Shown here in pieces: positions 28,443-36,895 of a DNA stretch of 64,000 nucleotides. Under the pieces are notes generated by a model. That model was not told the origin of the DNA. It was given only the letters and a program-made list of their open reading frames with translations, and did no database searches. Both the position numbers and the translations under genes were made by a program. Origin of the DNA: DATADW01 sp963733905 (GTDB lineage: Bacteria; Actinomycetota; Acidimicrobiia; Spongiisociales; DATADW01); contig CAVTEU010000018.1 in NCBI GenBank assembly GCA_963733905.1, positions 248,001 to 312,000 on the forward strand. Direction: 5' to 3'. Position 1 is the stretch's first letter; each line of letters starts with the position of its first letter.

Positions 28443-29217
28443 TCAGCAGCGTCCCAGAAACACCTCGGCACCCTCGGGCCATTCACCCGAGTCGGGGACC
28501 TCTACGGCCGACGCCTTGAAACCAACTTCTTCGAGCAGCCGAAGCCAGGTGGCACGGGGGAAGACACCCAGGAAGTGGCGATCCTGCTCGATCCGAACGC
28601 TGCCGTCCCCGGCTCGGAGGAGGATGGCGAAGTCCATGACGTACTGCTGGTCGCGCGGATCCGGATCCCACGTCCATTCCAGGTATCTGAGCGCCCTCCC
28701 CTCGCCGTCGTGCCCGCCGTGATCTGTGGATGGTCGGAGACTCTCCCTGGTCCAGTCGGGTACGAACAGCGCAACGCCGCCGGGTGAACAATGGGTGCGA
28801 GCGGTCTCCATCGTGGCTCGCAGGTCCTCCTCGGTGGTGAGGTACATGACGGCATCGTGTACGAAGACCGCATCGAAGTGCCTCGCCGAGCCTTGCCGTC
28901 CTCATGTCGCCGACGACGTGCTCGCAATCGGGATTCAGCGCCCGACTCACCTCGATCATCGCCGGCGACAGGTCCACCAGGGTCATGTCGAAGTGCCGCC
29001 TCAGGTGGAAAGCGTTGTTGCCGCCGCCGCTCCCCAACTCGAGCACCTTGCGCCTGCTCCGTGACCCGTCCGCGAGCAACGTGGCGTAGAAGGTCGCCTC
29101 CTCGAAGTAGTCATCAGGATGGCTGAACAATGGCCACCATTCGGCGAGCCGCTCGTAGAGCGCAGGGAGGGGTTGCACCGGTCCGTCGACCATCCTCGAA
29201 TCGTACGGGTGGGTCAT
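28443..29217 (-). CDS. SAM-dependent methyltransferase, one frameshift
   Basis: Class I methyltransferase. The SAM loop is VLELGSGGGNNAFHLRRHF, followed by MTLVDLSPAMIEVSRALNPD and HVVGDMRT. After a slip near 28890 it continues MYLTTEEDLRATMETARTH and GVALFVPDW. About 255 residues. Start ATG 29217 is followed by HPYDSRMVDGPVQPLPALYERLAEWW, a common N-terminus in this group. Substrate unknown. It is transcribed divergently from the tag gene, 11 bp away, so their promoters overlap. Confidence 0.8.
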
Positions 29218-29222
29218 AGGAT
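29217..29222 (+). promoter_or_regulatory. -10 box TAGGAT of leaderless tag gene
   Basis: TAGGAT ends 6 nt before ATG 29229, the spacing expected when transcription starts at the start codon. It overlaps the start codon of the divergent methyltransferase gene. Confidence 0.6.
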
Positions 29223-29228
29223 TCCGCC

Positions 29229-29918
29229 ATGGCCGAAGTCGACGCTGGTGCAGCCGTACTCGGCGCCGACGGCAAGGCGCGCTGCTGGTGGGGAGCAAGC
29301 CCGCCCGAGTACATCGTCTACCACGACGATGAGTGGGGCCGCCCGGTCGGCGACGACCGTCTTCTGTTCGAGAAACTGAGCCTCGAGGGTTTCCAGGCGG
29401 GATTGTCCTGGCTCACCATCCTGCGCAAGAGGCCCGCCTTCCGAGCCGCCTTCGCCGAGTTCGACATCGCCACAGTCGCCGGCTTCGGCGAGGCCGACGT
29501 GTCCCGCCTTCTCGATGACAAGGGGATCGTCCGTCACCGCGGCAAGATCACCGCGGTCATCGGCAACGCCGCCCTGGCGCTGCGGTTGATCGAGGAGGAG
29601 GGCTCGCTCGCCTCGTACGTGTGGGGCTACGCCCCGCCGGTTACCGAGACGACACCGAGCCTCCGCTCCACCTCGCCCGAGTCCACCGAGATGAGCCGGG
29701 ATCTGAAACGGCGCGGCTGGTCGTTTGTCGGACCGACGACCGTGTATGCGTTCATGCAGGCCATGGGAGTGGTCAACGATCATGTCGTCGGGTGCTGGGC
29801 ACGCGACGAGGCCGGGGCCGCCCGGGCCGACTTCTTGTCATCTCTTGTCATCATTCCCAGGAACGGACCGAGCAACAAGCGTGTTGACCAGACCGGAACC
29901 ACCGAGAGGAGCGCCATG
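29229..29918 (+). CDS. tag: DNA-3-methyladenine glycosylase I
   Basis: Removes 3-methyladenine from alkylated DNA. Conserved features: CWWGASPPEYIVYHDDEWGRPV (Cys and His ligands of the Tag zinc site), LFEKLSLEGFQAGLSWLTIL, RGWSFVGPTTVYAFMQAMG and GVVNDHVVGC (remaining zinc His and Cys). The catalytic domain ends near 29830. The frame stays open to the MsrB start, so the 3' end is not resolved. Either a slip near 29835 hides a stop (alternative stops at 29887 or 29919), or Tag and MsrB are truly fused by a ~30-residue linker. One of several alkylation-repair genes in the window. Confidence 0.87.
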
Positions 29919-30500
29919 ACCGACACCGAACGGACCGACCTGCCTGCCACCGAGGAGGAATGGCGGAGCAGGCTGACGCCGGAGCAGTACCAAGTTCTCC
30001 GCCAGGCGGGGACCGAAAGAGCCTTCACCGGCGTCTACTGGAACGAGAAGGAGCCCGGCATCTACCGCTGCATGGGGTGCGGGACGCCCCTCTTCTCGTC
30101 GGACACCAAGTACGACTCGGGGACCGGATGGCCCAGCTTCTGGGAGCCGGTGTCACCCACCGCCATCGAGACCCATGACGACTTCAGCACCGGCATGGCC
30201 CGTACCGAAGTGAGGTGTGCCACCTGCCATGGCCACCTCGGCCACGTCTTCCCCGACGGCCCGCAACCGACCGGTCTGCGCTACTGCATGAACTCAGCCG
30301 CACTGGAGCTTGGAGCGGAACTAGAGCGGACGGCAGACGGCAGACGGCAGACGGCAGGCGGCAGCCGACCCGCTCCCGTGCAGCGTCCGGATTCCGTCCC
30401 CCCGCAGGGGGAAGGGCCCCGCTGCGGAGCAGCGGGACGGGGAGGCTACCGAACTCCCAACGGCGCTTGCAACCGCGTCACCGCAGGCTTGCGTAGATAG
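29919..30500 (+). CDS. msrB: Peptide methionine-R-sulfoxide reductase, with repeat-encoded C-terminal extension
   Basis: Reduces methionine-R-sulfoxide in proteins. It has both zinc CxxC pairs (CMGCGTPLFSS and CATCHGHLGH), the active-site stretch GWPSFWEPV and the catalytic Cys in LRYCMNSAALEL. ATG 29919 has a good ribosome site (GAGAGGAGCGCC). The domain ends near 30320, but the frame runs ~60 codons further through four GACGGCA heptamers and the inverted 72-bp repeat to TAG 30498-30500. That stop overlaps the parA -10 box. The extension has no family counterpart and appears to be translated repeat DNA. Confidence 0.9.
   Translation, partial: TDTERTDLPATEEEWRSRLTPEQYQVLRQAGTERAFTGVYWNEKEPGIYRCMGCGTPLFSSDTKYDSGTGWPSFWEPVSPTAIETHDDFSTGMARTEVRCATCHGHLGHVFPDGPQPTGLRYCMNSAALELGAELERTADGRRQTAGGSRPAPVQRPDSVPPQGEGPRCGAAGRGGYRTPNGACNRVTAGLRR
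30329..30356 (+). repeat. Four GACGGCA heptamers in the 3' end of msrB
   Basis: Exact tandem 7-bp repeats (30329, 30336, 30343, 30350), then a degenerate copy. They stand 36 bp from copy 2 of the 72-bp repeat, in the fixed order and orientation described for the composite element. Confidence 0.9.
30392..30463 (-). repeat. Dispersed 72-bp GC-rich repeat, copy 2 (reverse)
   Basis: Reverse-complement partner of copy 1 at 26712-26783: begins TTCCGTCCCCCCGCAGGGGG and ends GAACTCCCAACGG. It lies inside the msrB reading frame downstream of the enzyme domain. Confidence 0.85.
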
Positions 30501-30503
30501 CCT
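30498..30503 (+). promoter_or_regulatory. -10 box TAGCCT of leaderless parA gene
   Basis: TAGCCT ends 6 nt before ATG 30510, the same spacing as for arsR and tag. Suggests transcription starting at the A of the start codon. Confidence 0.55.
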
Positions 30504-30509
30504 CGGTCG

Positions 30510-31286
30510 ATGGGCCGGGTGATTGCCGTTGCCAACCAGAAGGGCGGGGTGGCCAAGACCACCACGGTGCATTCGCTGGGCGCGGCGCTGGCGGAACGGG
30601 GGCGCCGGGTCTTGTTGGTGGACCTCGACCCCCAAGCGGGGCTCACCTACTCCGCCGGGATAGACGCCGACCAGTTGCAGCAGTCGCTCTTCGACGTGCT
30701 CATGGGTCGGGTGGAAGCCGGCGCCGTCCTGTGGGAGGCATCGGGGTGCGACATCCTCCCCGCGGCCATCGACCTCGCCGGAGCCGAGGTCAATCTGGTG
30801 ACACGCACTGGGCGGGAGCACACCCTGGCGCGGGCACTGGCGCCTCTGCTCGATGACTACCAATTTGTCCTGCTCGACTGTCCACCGTCGCTTGGGCTGC
30901 TCACGGTCAACGGGCTGACGGCCGCTACCGAGGTCCTCATACCGCTGCAGCCCGAGACGCTGAGCCACCGCGCGGTGGGGCAGTTGCTGGAGACGGTCGA
31001 AGAGGTGCGCACATTCACCAACCCGGGTCTGACTGTGCGCGGTGTCGTGGCGACCATGTACGACGGCCGCACCAGGCTGGCCCGCCAGATCCTCGAACTC
31101 GTCGGCGAAACCTATCGGGTGAACCTGCTCGAGCCTCCCGTCCCCCGTTCCATCCGGGTGGCCGAGTCCCCAGGTCGCGGGTTGTCTGTTTTGGAGCACG
31201 CCCCCCGATCTGCGGCGGCGGAGGCGTACCGGCAACTGGCCGCGGTCCTCGACGGTGATGCAGATTCAGAGGAGCCTGCCGACTGA
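30510..31286 (+). CDS. ParA/Soj-family ATPase (no ParB neighbour)
   Basis: Deviant Walker-A ATPase of the ParA/MinD group, 258 residues, one frame. Motifs: VIAVANQKGGVAKTTTVHSL (two Lys), VLLVDLDPQAGLTYSAG, and FVLLDCPPSLGLLTVNGL. No parB, parS-like cluster or minC/minE gene is adjacent, so it is an orphan ParA that may position DNA, a protein cluster or the divisome. It follows msrB by 9 bp but has its own -10 box. It faces the GNAT gene tail-to-tail with 2 bp between the stops. Confidence 0.85.
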   Translation: MGRVIAVANQKGGVAKTTTVHSLGAALAERGRRVLLVDLDPQAGLTYSAGIDADQLQQSLFDVLMGRVEAGAVLWEASGCDILPAAIDLAGAEVNLVTRTGREHTLARALAPLLDDYQFVLLDCPPSLGLLTVNGLTAATEVLIPLQPETLSHRAVGQLLETVEEVRTFTNPGLTVRGVVATMYDGRTRLARQILELVGETYRVNLLEPPVPRSIRVAESPGRGLSVLEHAPRSAAAEAYRQLAAVLDGDADSEEPAD

Positions 31287-31288
31287 CC

Positions 31289-31871
31289 TCAGGCGGCGAG
31301 CGGCGCCGCCTCGATCATCCGCATCAGTGGCTGCCGCTCCTCATCGCCGAGGACTTCGGCGGCGGCTGCGGTGGCCAGATCCACCACCAGGGTCGGACCG
31401 TCTACCTCGGTCACGGTCCCCCCGAGTCCCTCCAGCACGGCGAGCATCCGATGGTTGTCGGTGAGCAGATGGGCTCTGAGCAGGTCGATCCCGTTGCGAT
31501 GCGCCGCCAGGGCGGTGGCGGACACCAGGAAACTCCCCACACCCCGCCCTTGGAACTCATCGACCACGGTGACCGCAAGCTCGGCGATGGTCGGCGTATC
31601 GTCCAACCTGACGTACCGGGCAGTGGCCACCGGCCTTTCCATGGGTCCGAGAACGCCCCAGGCGAAATGGTCGATCTGGTCCAACATGGGTGAAGTAGTC
31701 CAGTTGGCGATGGGTGAGCCTCGAGGTCGGCGTCATGAACCGCCGATAGCGAGACTCCTGGGAAAGCGAATCGAACCCGGCCGCGACCAGATGCCTGTCG
31801 GAAGGCCGCAGTGGGCGAACCGACAAGCTGGTGCCGTCGCGCAAGGTGTGGATGTGGGTCTGAATGTCCAT
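31289..31871 (-). CDS. GNAT-family N-acetyltransferase, one frameshift
   Basis: Starts MDIQTHIHTLRDGTSLSVRPLRPSD and, after a slip near 31670, continues with the acetyl-CoA fold: YVRLDDTPTIAELAVTVVDEFQGRGVGSFLV. The QGRGVG loop binds the CoA pyrophosphate. About 195 residues. The N-terminal pattern (RPLRPSDR, then SQESRYRRFMTPTSRLT) matches the GNAT domain found next to or fused with acyl-CoA synthetases in protein-acetylation systems, but no such partner is present. Acceptor unknown. Confidence 0.75.
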
Positions 31872-31953
31872 AGCTGTGGGTAGTGCTTGCAATTGCAAGC
31901 ATACTGCGTGCTGTGATGTATCGGCACGTCCCTAGCTAGCCTTTCGCGATCCC

Positions 31954-33518
31954 ATGCGACCGCTACGCCACCATCGACTGGTGCTGGTCAGCGGGTTGGC
32001 CGCCCTGTCGCTGGCTCTGACCGGTTGCCTCCCCGACGCCATCACCCCGCTCCCCGGCGACGTCGGGGAACAAGGTGGTGCCACCGCCACCGCGCCCATC
32101 GTGCCCGATACCCCTCTTCTCCAGGTCAAGGTGATCGACGATCGAGGAGACCCCGTGGCCAAGGCGAGAGTGCGGTTCGACGGGGCGACACCGATGATCA
32201 CCGCCAACGACGGTCTGGTTTCGGTTCCCTGGCTCGGTGACCCGGTCGAGGTGGTCGCTGCAGCACGCGGGTTCACCCCGGCGACGCTCGTGGTGGACCA
32301 GAGGCGACAGGAGCCGCTCGAGCTGCCGATCGACCCGGTTGTGCTGCGGGGACGGGTGACCACCGACGAGGGAGCGGGGTTGGGAGGCGCCGACGGTCAC
32401 CTTGGGGGGCCGGTCCGTCGTCACCTCGGCGAACGGCCGGTTCGCCCTGCGTCGGGTCGTTCCCGGACAGGTGGTCGTTTCCAAGCCCGGTTGGGAGGCA
32501 ACGACCGTCGAGTGGGGTGGCAAGGCCGACCAGATCGAGATTGAGCCTCGAGCCCTTCATGGCTCGGGGCCTCCACATAGGTGGTTGGGTCCCAGCGCAG
32601 GACCGCTGGGAGTCGCTGCTCGACCTGGCCGACCAGACCGAGATCAACACCATGGTGGTAGACGTCAAGGACGAATCCGGGATGGTCTTCCACATGAGCG
32701 ACGTCCCGGTGGCAAGGCGTATCGGCGCCCGTCGCACCGATTACGACGCCGCCGAAATGGCACAGGTCATGGAGGACCGTGACATCTACCTGGTCGGCCG
32801 GGTCGTGGCCTTCCAGGATCCTGTCGCCGCTCAAGCCATCCCCGACATGGCGGTGATGGATCGTGCCACCGGCGAGCCGTTCACCAAGAACGGTCAGTGG
32901 TTCCTAGACCCCACCGATCGCGCCGCCCAGAAGTACGCCATCGACATCGCGGTGGAAGCCTGCCGCGCCGGATTCGACGAGATCCAGTTCGACTATGTCA
33001 GATTCCCAGACGGGTACCCCGACTCGGCCCGTTTCGACGGACCGACCGGTGAAGAAGGTCGTGTCAAGACGATCACCGGGTTCCTCGAGACGGCACGCGA
33101 CCGACTCCACGCCGAGGGCTGCGCGGTGGGCGCCGACATCTTCGGTTTCATCGTTTCCATACCCGACGACGGCGGCATCGGTCAGCGACTCGAGGAGTTG
33201 ACCAAGGCGGTGGATGTCCTCTCGCCCATGGTCTATCCCAGCCACTACGGGACCGGGTGGTTTGGTCACGACTGCCCCAACGACTACCCAGGCTCGGTGA
33301 TGTCGGGGGCGCTGGACGACGCCTTGGACCGCCCTCTCGGCTCTGCTCAGATACGTCCCTGGATCCAGGACTTCGATTGGACGCCATGCGGCTCGACCGA
33401 GTACGAGGTCGCGGAGCTACGGGCCCAGATCGATGCCGCGGCTTCCAGGGACATGGGGTACATGGTGTGGAACGCCGCCTCCCTCTTCACCGAGGGGGCA
33501 TTCCAACCCGAGGGCTAG
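31954..33518 (+). CDS. Lipoprotein with carboxypeptidase-regulatory-like domains and putative glycoside hydrolase domain (DUF4015-like), two frameshifts
   Basis: Signal peptide ending in the lipobox LALTGC places it on the outer face of the membrane. Residues ~50-190 are two Ig-like regulatory modules (LLQVKVIDDRGDPVAKARVRF; GRSVVTSANGRFALRRVVPG). From about 32555 comes a TIM-barrel-like putative glycoside hydrolase: ARGLHIGGWVPAQDRW, NTMVVDVKDESGMV, FDEIQFDYVRFPDG (candidate acid), DVLSPMVYPSHY. Slips near 32390 and 32545 separate the parts. Substrate unknown; polysaccharide or cell-wall glycan is likely. A -10-like TAGCCT is at 31937-31942. The stop codon shares CTAG with the convergent remnant gene. 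Confidence 0.75.
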
Positions 33519-33733
33519 GCGCAGAGCCGCCCAAAGTCGTAGCCGCGGGCATCCAGTTCGACGAGCACCTCTTCCAGCGCTGCCACCGTCTGGCTGCGGT
33601 CGATCCTCCGTCGTGCAGCAGGATGATCGAGCCGTCGGTGTCACCCGGGACAGATGATGATCGGCGATGACCGTCCAGCAGGTGCAGCCACGAGCGCAAT
33701 GAGCACGAGCGCGCCCAACAGTCGAAATCGCAA
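33515..33733 (-). pseudogene. Truncated polysaccharide deacetylase (NodB/CE4) remnant
   Basis: Only two pieces remain: a signal-peptide-like start (RFRLLGALVLIALVAAPAG) and, in other frames directly after it, the last NodB motif DGSIILLHDGG with a tail reading TVAALEEVLVELDARGYDFG across a slip. The ~150 residues that hold the metal triad and catalytic Asp are missing. The loss is far larger than the single-base indels elsewhere, so a real internal deletion or a collapsed assembly is likely. It is convergent with the glycoside-hydrolase lipoprotein, and the two stop codons share CTAG at 33515-33518. Confidence 0.6.
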
Positions 33734-33852
33734 ATGAATCCTCCGAGAGATCCCCCTGGACGGGATGGTTCGACAGGTTTGGGGGATACCTCGATGGGTC
33801 CCACGACCCATCGCGTGACGCCGCTGCTCGCTGCTGCCGTCCTCGTGCCGTC

Positions 33853-33858
33853 TAGCGT
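33853..33858 (+). promoter_or_regulatory. -10 box TAGCGT upstream of the AidB-like gene
   Basis: TAGCGT ends 8 nt before ATG 33867. Same hexamer as before the quinone-oxidoreductase gene and in the 15-bp repeats at 2900. Confidence 0.5.
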
Positions 33859-33866
33859 CAGTCCTG

Positions 33867-35505
33867 ATGCCGCCGACGCACCAGGTCCTGAACCAACCTC
33901 CTCCCCTGGTGGACTACGACCTCTTCACCACCGATCCATTCCTTGCCGGTGCCTTGGAGGGATCCGGCGCCGGCTCGTCCGACGCCGAATTGGCCGAGTT
34001 CGGGACGCTCGCCGGGTCCGCCGAGGTCTTCGGTTGGGGGTTCGAAGCCAACCGCTTCCCTCCCCGCTTGCGGACCCACGACGCATACGGGCACCGGGTA
34101 GATGAAGTCGAGTACCACCCCTCTTGGCACAGCCTGCTCGACATGGCGGTGACCCATGGACTCCACTCGCTCCCTTGGGAAGACGGCAAGGCCGCCCAGG
34201 TGCGGCGTGCCGCGCTCACCTACATGAGCTCACAGGTCGAGGCGGGCCACTGGTGCCCCATCTCGATGACGGCATCGGCGGTCCCGGCGTTGCGGCGTCC
34301 AGCCCGAGATCGCCGCCGAGTGGGAGCCGCTGGTGCTGAGCCGCACCTACGACTCCTCCAACCAGCCCGCATCGAAGAAGACCGGTGTGCTGATGGGGAT
34401 GGCGATGACCGAGAAGCAGGGGGGTTCGGACGTGCGGGCCAACCTGACCGGCGCGGTCCCGGTGGATGGCGGTGCCCCAGGAAGTGAGTACCTGCTCACC
34501 GGGCACAAGTGGTTCTGCTCGGCCCCGATGAGCGACGCTTTCCTGATGCTGGCTCAGGCGCCCGGCGGGCTGTCCTGTTTCCTCGTCCCCCGCTGGAACC
34601 CGGACGGTGAGAGGAACACCATCCACATCCAGCGGCTCAAGGACAAGTTGGGAAACCGTTCCAACGCCTCGAGCGAGATCGAACTCGACGGCGCCTGGGG
34701 CAGGCTGATCGGCGAGGAGGGCCGGGGCGTTCCCACCATCATCGAGATGGTCGCCGGCACCCGGCTCGACTGCGTGATCGGCTCGGCCGCGCTCATGAGA
34801 CAGGCCGTGTCCCAGGCGGCGCACCACGCCGCCCATCGAACGGCATTCGGCCGGAAGCTGATCGACCAGCCCCTCATGGCGGCCGTGCTGGCAGATCTCG
34901 AAGTCGAGACCCAAGCGGCGGTGGCGCTCATGGTCAGGGTGGCGGCGAGCTTCGATGCGGCACCGATCGATCCGGCGGAAGCGGCGCTGAGGCGCATCAT
35001 CACCCCGGTCGCCAAATACTGGGTGACCAAGCGGGCGCCGCAGGTGGTCGGGGAGGCGCTCGAATGTCTCGGCGGCAACGGGTACGTCGAGGAGTCGATC
35101 ATGCCTCGTCTCTACCGCGAGGCTCCGCTCAACTCGATCTGGGAGGGCTCGGGCAACGTCATCTGCCTCGATGTGCTGCGCGCCGTGTCGCGTGACCCGG
35201 AAACGGTCGATGCCCTCCTCGACGAGGTGGCGGAGGGGTGCGGGTTCGACCGGCGTCTCGCCGCCGCCCATCGGCGTCTCCGGCAGGCGATGGCGAGCCC
35301 GTCCGACGAGTCAGACGCCCGACGCCTGGTCGAGCAGATGGCTCTCGCCCTCCAGGGCTCCCTGCTGGTCAGGTGGGGGCGCCCCGAGGTGGCCGATGCC
35401 TTCTGCGCCTCGAGGCTCGACCCCGACCACGGGCTCGCACTGGGCACTCTGCCCTCCGGGCTGGACCATCGTGCTATCGCCGCTGTCGCGGTGCCGAGAC
35501 GATGA
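33867..35505 (+). CDS. AidB-like acyl-CoA dehydrogenase, one frameshift
   Basis: Flavoprotein of the acyl-CoA dehydrogenase superfamily closest in pattern to AidB, part of the E. coli adaptive response to alkylation. N-terminal hallmarks: HQVLNQPPPLVDYDLFTTD and GWGFEANRFPPRLRTHDAYG, and MTEKQGGSDVRANLT for FAD binding. The C-terminal domain includes EALECLGGNGYVEESIMPRL and LNSIWEGSGNVICLDVLRA. A slip near 34310 joins the two halves, total ~545 residues. Other alkylation-repair genes (tag, mug, MGMT/Ada) lie within 6 kb. Whether it binds DNA or detoxifies alkylators is unknown. Confidence 0.88.
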
Positions 35506-36146
35506 CCGACCCGCCGGTCCCCGCCGTCATCGTCGAACACCGACTCCACCCTCCATGTTGCGCCTCATTGCCGGTGTCGTCGCCCTCGGCATCGAGCGGC
35601 TCACCGATTACGCGTCGGAGTTGGAGGCACGCCTCGCCATGGTCCCCGGAGACCCGGCGAGCGACGAGACGCGGCGTGCCACAGCCCTGGCCGTCGGCGC
35701 AATCCTCTCGCTGCCCGACTACGCCAGGGCGGCGCTGGCGACCACCGATCGGGCGCGACGGTCGGTAGGGCGATTCACCGGCCCGGTGACCTCGTTGCTC
35801 TCCGCGGTATGGCCGGGTTCGGCGGTGGCCGACCGGGTCGACCACCTCCGGCTCACTGATCCAGGAGGAGATCGAGCGGGTTGTGATCTTGGGAAGGCTC
35901 GAGGCACCCCGCGCCGAGCGGATGGCCGTCCAGGCCTTCGAGGGGACGGTTGCCGGCCTCATGGATTACCTCGCCAACAGCGATGCTTTGATTGGGTTGG
36001 TCGCCGACGCCAGCGCCGGGCTAACCAAGACCGCCGTCGACGAGGTCCGCGGTGGGGCCGCGGCCGCCGACGATCGGGCCGAGGCGTTGGTTCGGCGCAT
36101 ACTGCGGCGATCCCGCCGCACCGATCCATCGGTCGCCAGCGAGTGA
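35502..36146 (+). CDS. Conserved hypothetical protein, one frameshift
   Basis: About 210 residues, no recognised domain. ATG 35502 overlaps the AidB-like stop (ATGA); a slip near 35550 then leads to MLRLIAGVVALGIERLTDYA, and a further one near 35865 leads to EIERVVILGRLEAPRAERMA. ATG 35555 is the alternative start. The sequence is helical and Ala/Arg-rich with repeated TDRARRSVGRFTGPVTSLL-like patches, and ends RRILRRSRRTDPSVASE. The 3' end overlaps the RDD gene by GTGA, so aidB-like, this gene and the RDD gene are an operon. Confidence 0.6.
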
Positions 36147-36674
36147 CCGGCAGAGAGGACAGCACCGACGAATGGGTCGGAACCACCGCCGGGTTCGCCA
36201 GCCGTGCACTGGCGATCAGCATCGACACCGCCGTCCTGACTATCGGGATCGGTGCGTCCACCTGGGTGATCAGGAGCTTCGCCGACCTGCTCCTCGGCCC
36301 ACGATCCCCGGGCATGGATGCTCAAGTGTTCCTCTGGTTGTCGCCGCTGACCGTCCTCCTCTACTTCTCTATCTTCGTCAACATCACCGGGCGCACCCCC
36401 GGGAAGTGGCTGATGGGCTTGCAGGTGGTTTCGTCCGACGGTGCCGACTATGGGCCTGGGCAGGTCAGTGCTGCGCTTCCTCGGCTACATCGTGTCGCTT
36501 CTCCCGCTCGGCGCCGGTTTCCTGTGGGTGCTCGGTGACGACGAGCGGCGCGGCTGGCACGACCACATCGCCAGGACTCAGGTGATCTACCAACCGGGAA
36601 AGCTGCTGGGCCCTCGTCCTAGTCGGCGGCCGCCCAGCGTGACTTCACCGCCGCCGCCACCGTCACCCCCGTGA
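36143..36674 (+). CDS. RDD-family membrane protein, one frameshift
   Basis: Small membrane protein. The N-terminal FASRALAISIDTAVLTIGIG contains the Arg and Asp signature of RDD. Three hydrophobic spans follow, then NITGRTPGKWLMGLQVVSSDG; after a slip near 36465, VLRFLGYIVSLLPLGAGFL and DERRGWHDHIARTQVIY. GTG 36143 overlaps the upstream stop. The annotated end (36674) overlaps the convergent LPXTG gene. A slip near 36608 would end it at 36621, sharing CTAG with that gene's stop. Function of RDD proteins is largely unknown (some are Na+/H+ antiporters). Confidence 0.75.
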
Positions 36675-36857
36675 CGTCCGGCGACACCGAGCATGATCCA
36701 GATCGCTCCCTCGCGCCCGGTGGCGGGCAGCGTCGATGGGCCGGCTACCGAGGTCGTGGTGGGGCCGGCCCCCGTGGTGGTGGTGGGCTGCTGCGCCTCG
36801 ACCACGAGTGGCATCGGTCGCCGCCGAGCAGGGACGAGTGGCGATGCGCCGTCTCAT
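36619..36857 (-). CDS. Small LPXTG-anchored surface protein, frameshifted
   Basis: About 75 residues. The middle reads PTTTTGAGPTTTSVAGPST followed by LPATGREGAIWIMLGV. After a slip near 36690 the frame continues TGVTVAAAVKSRWAAAD and stops at TAG (36619-36621). LPATG plus a hydrophobic span plus a basic tail is the sortase sorting signal. The N-terminal part (from ATG 36857, MRRRIATR) is short and frame-uncertain, and a clear signal peptide is not visible. So this may be a tiny wall-linked peptide or the 3' end of a damaged longer gene. No sortase gene is in the window. Confidence 0.45.
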
Positions 36858-36882
36858 GTCAGGGCGCTGGCCGGGTCACGGG

Positions 36883-36888
36883 TAGCGT
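36883..36888 (+). promoter_or_regulatory. -10 box TAGCGT of leaderless quinone-oxidoreductase gene
   Basis: TAGCGT ends 7 nt before GTG 36896, giving a predicted leaderless transcript. Confidence 0.6.
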
Positions 36889-36895
36889 CGCCACG

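Noticed and set aside
30510..31286. Plasmid partition module
   Set aside because: Only ParA is present. No ParB, centromere-like repeats or replication gene are visible, and neighbours are chromosomal housekeeping genes.
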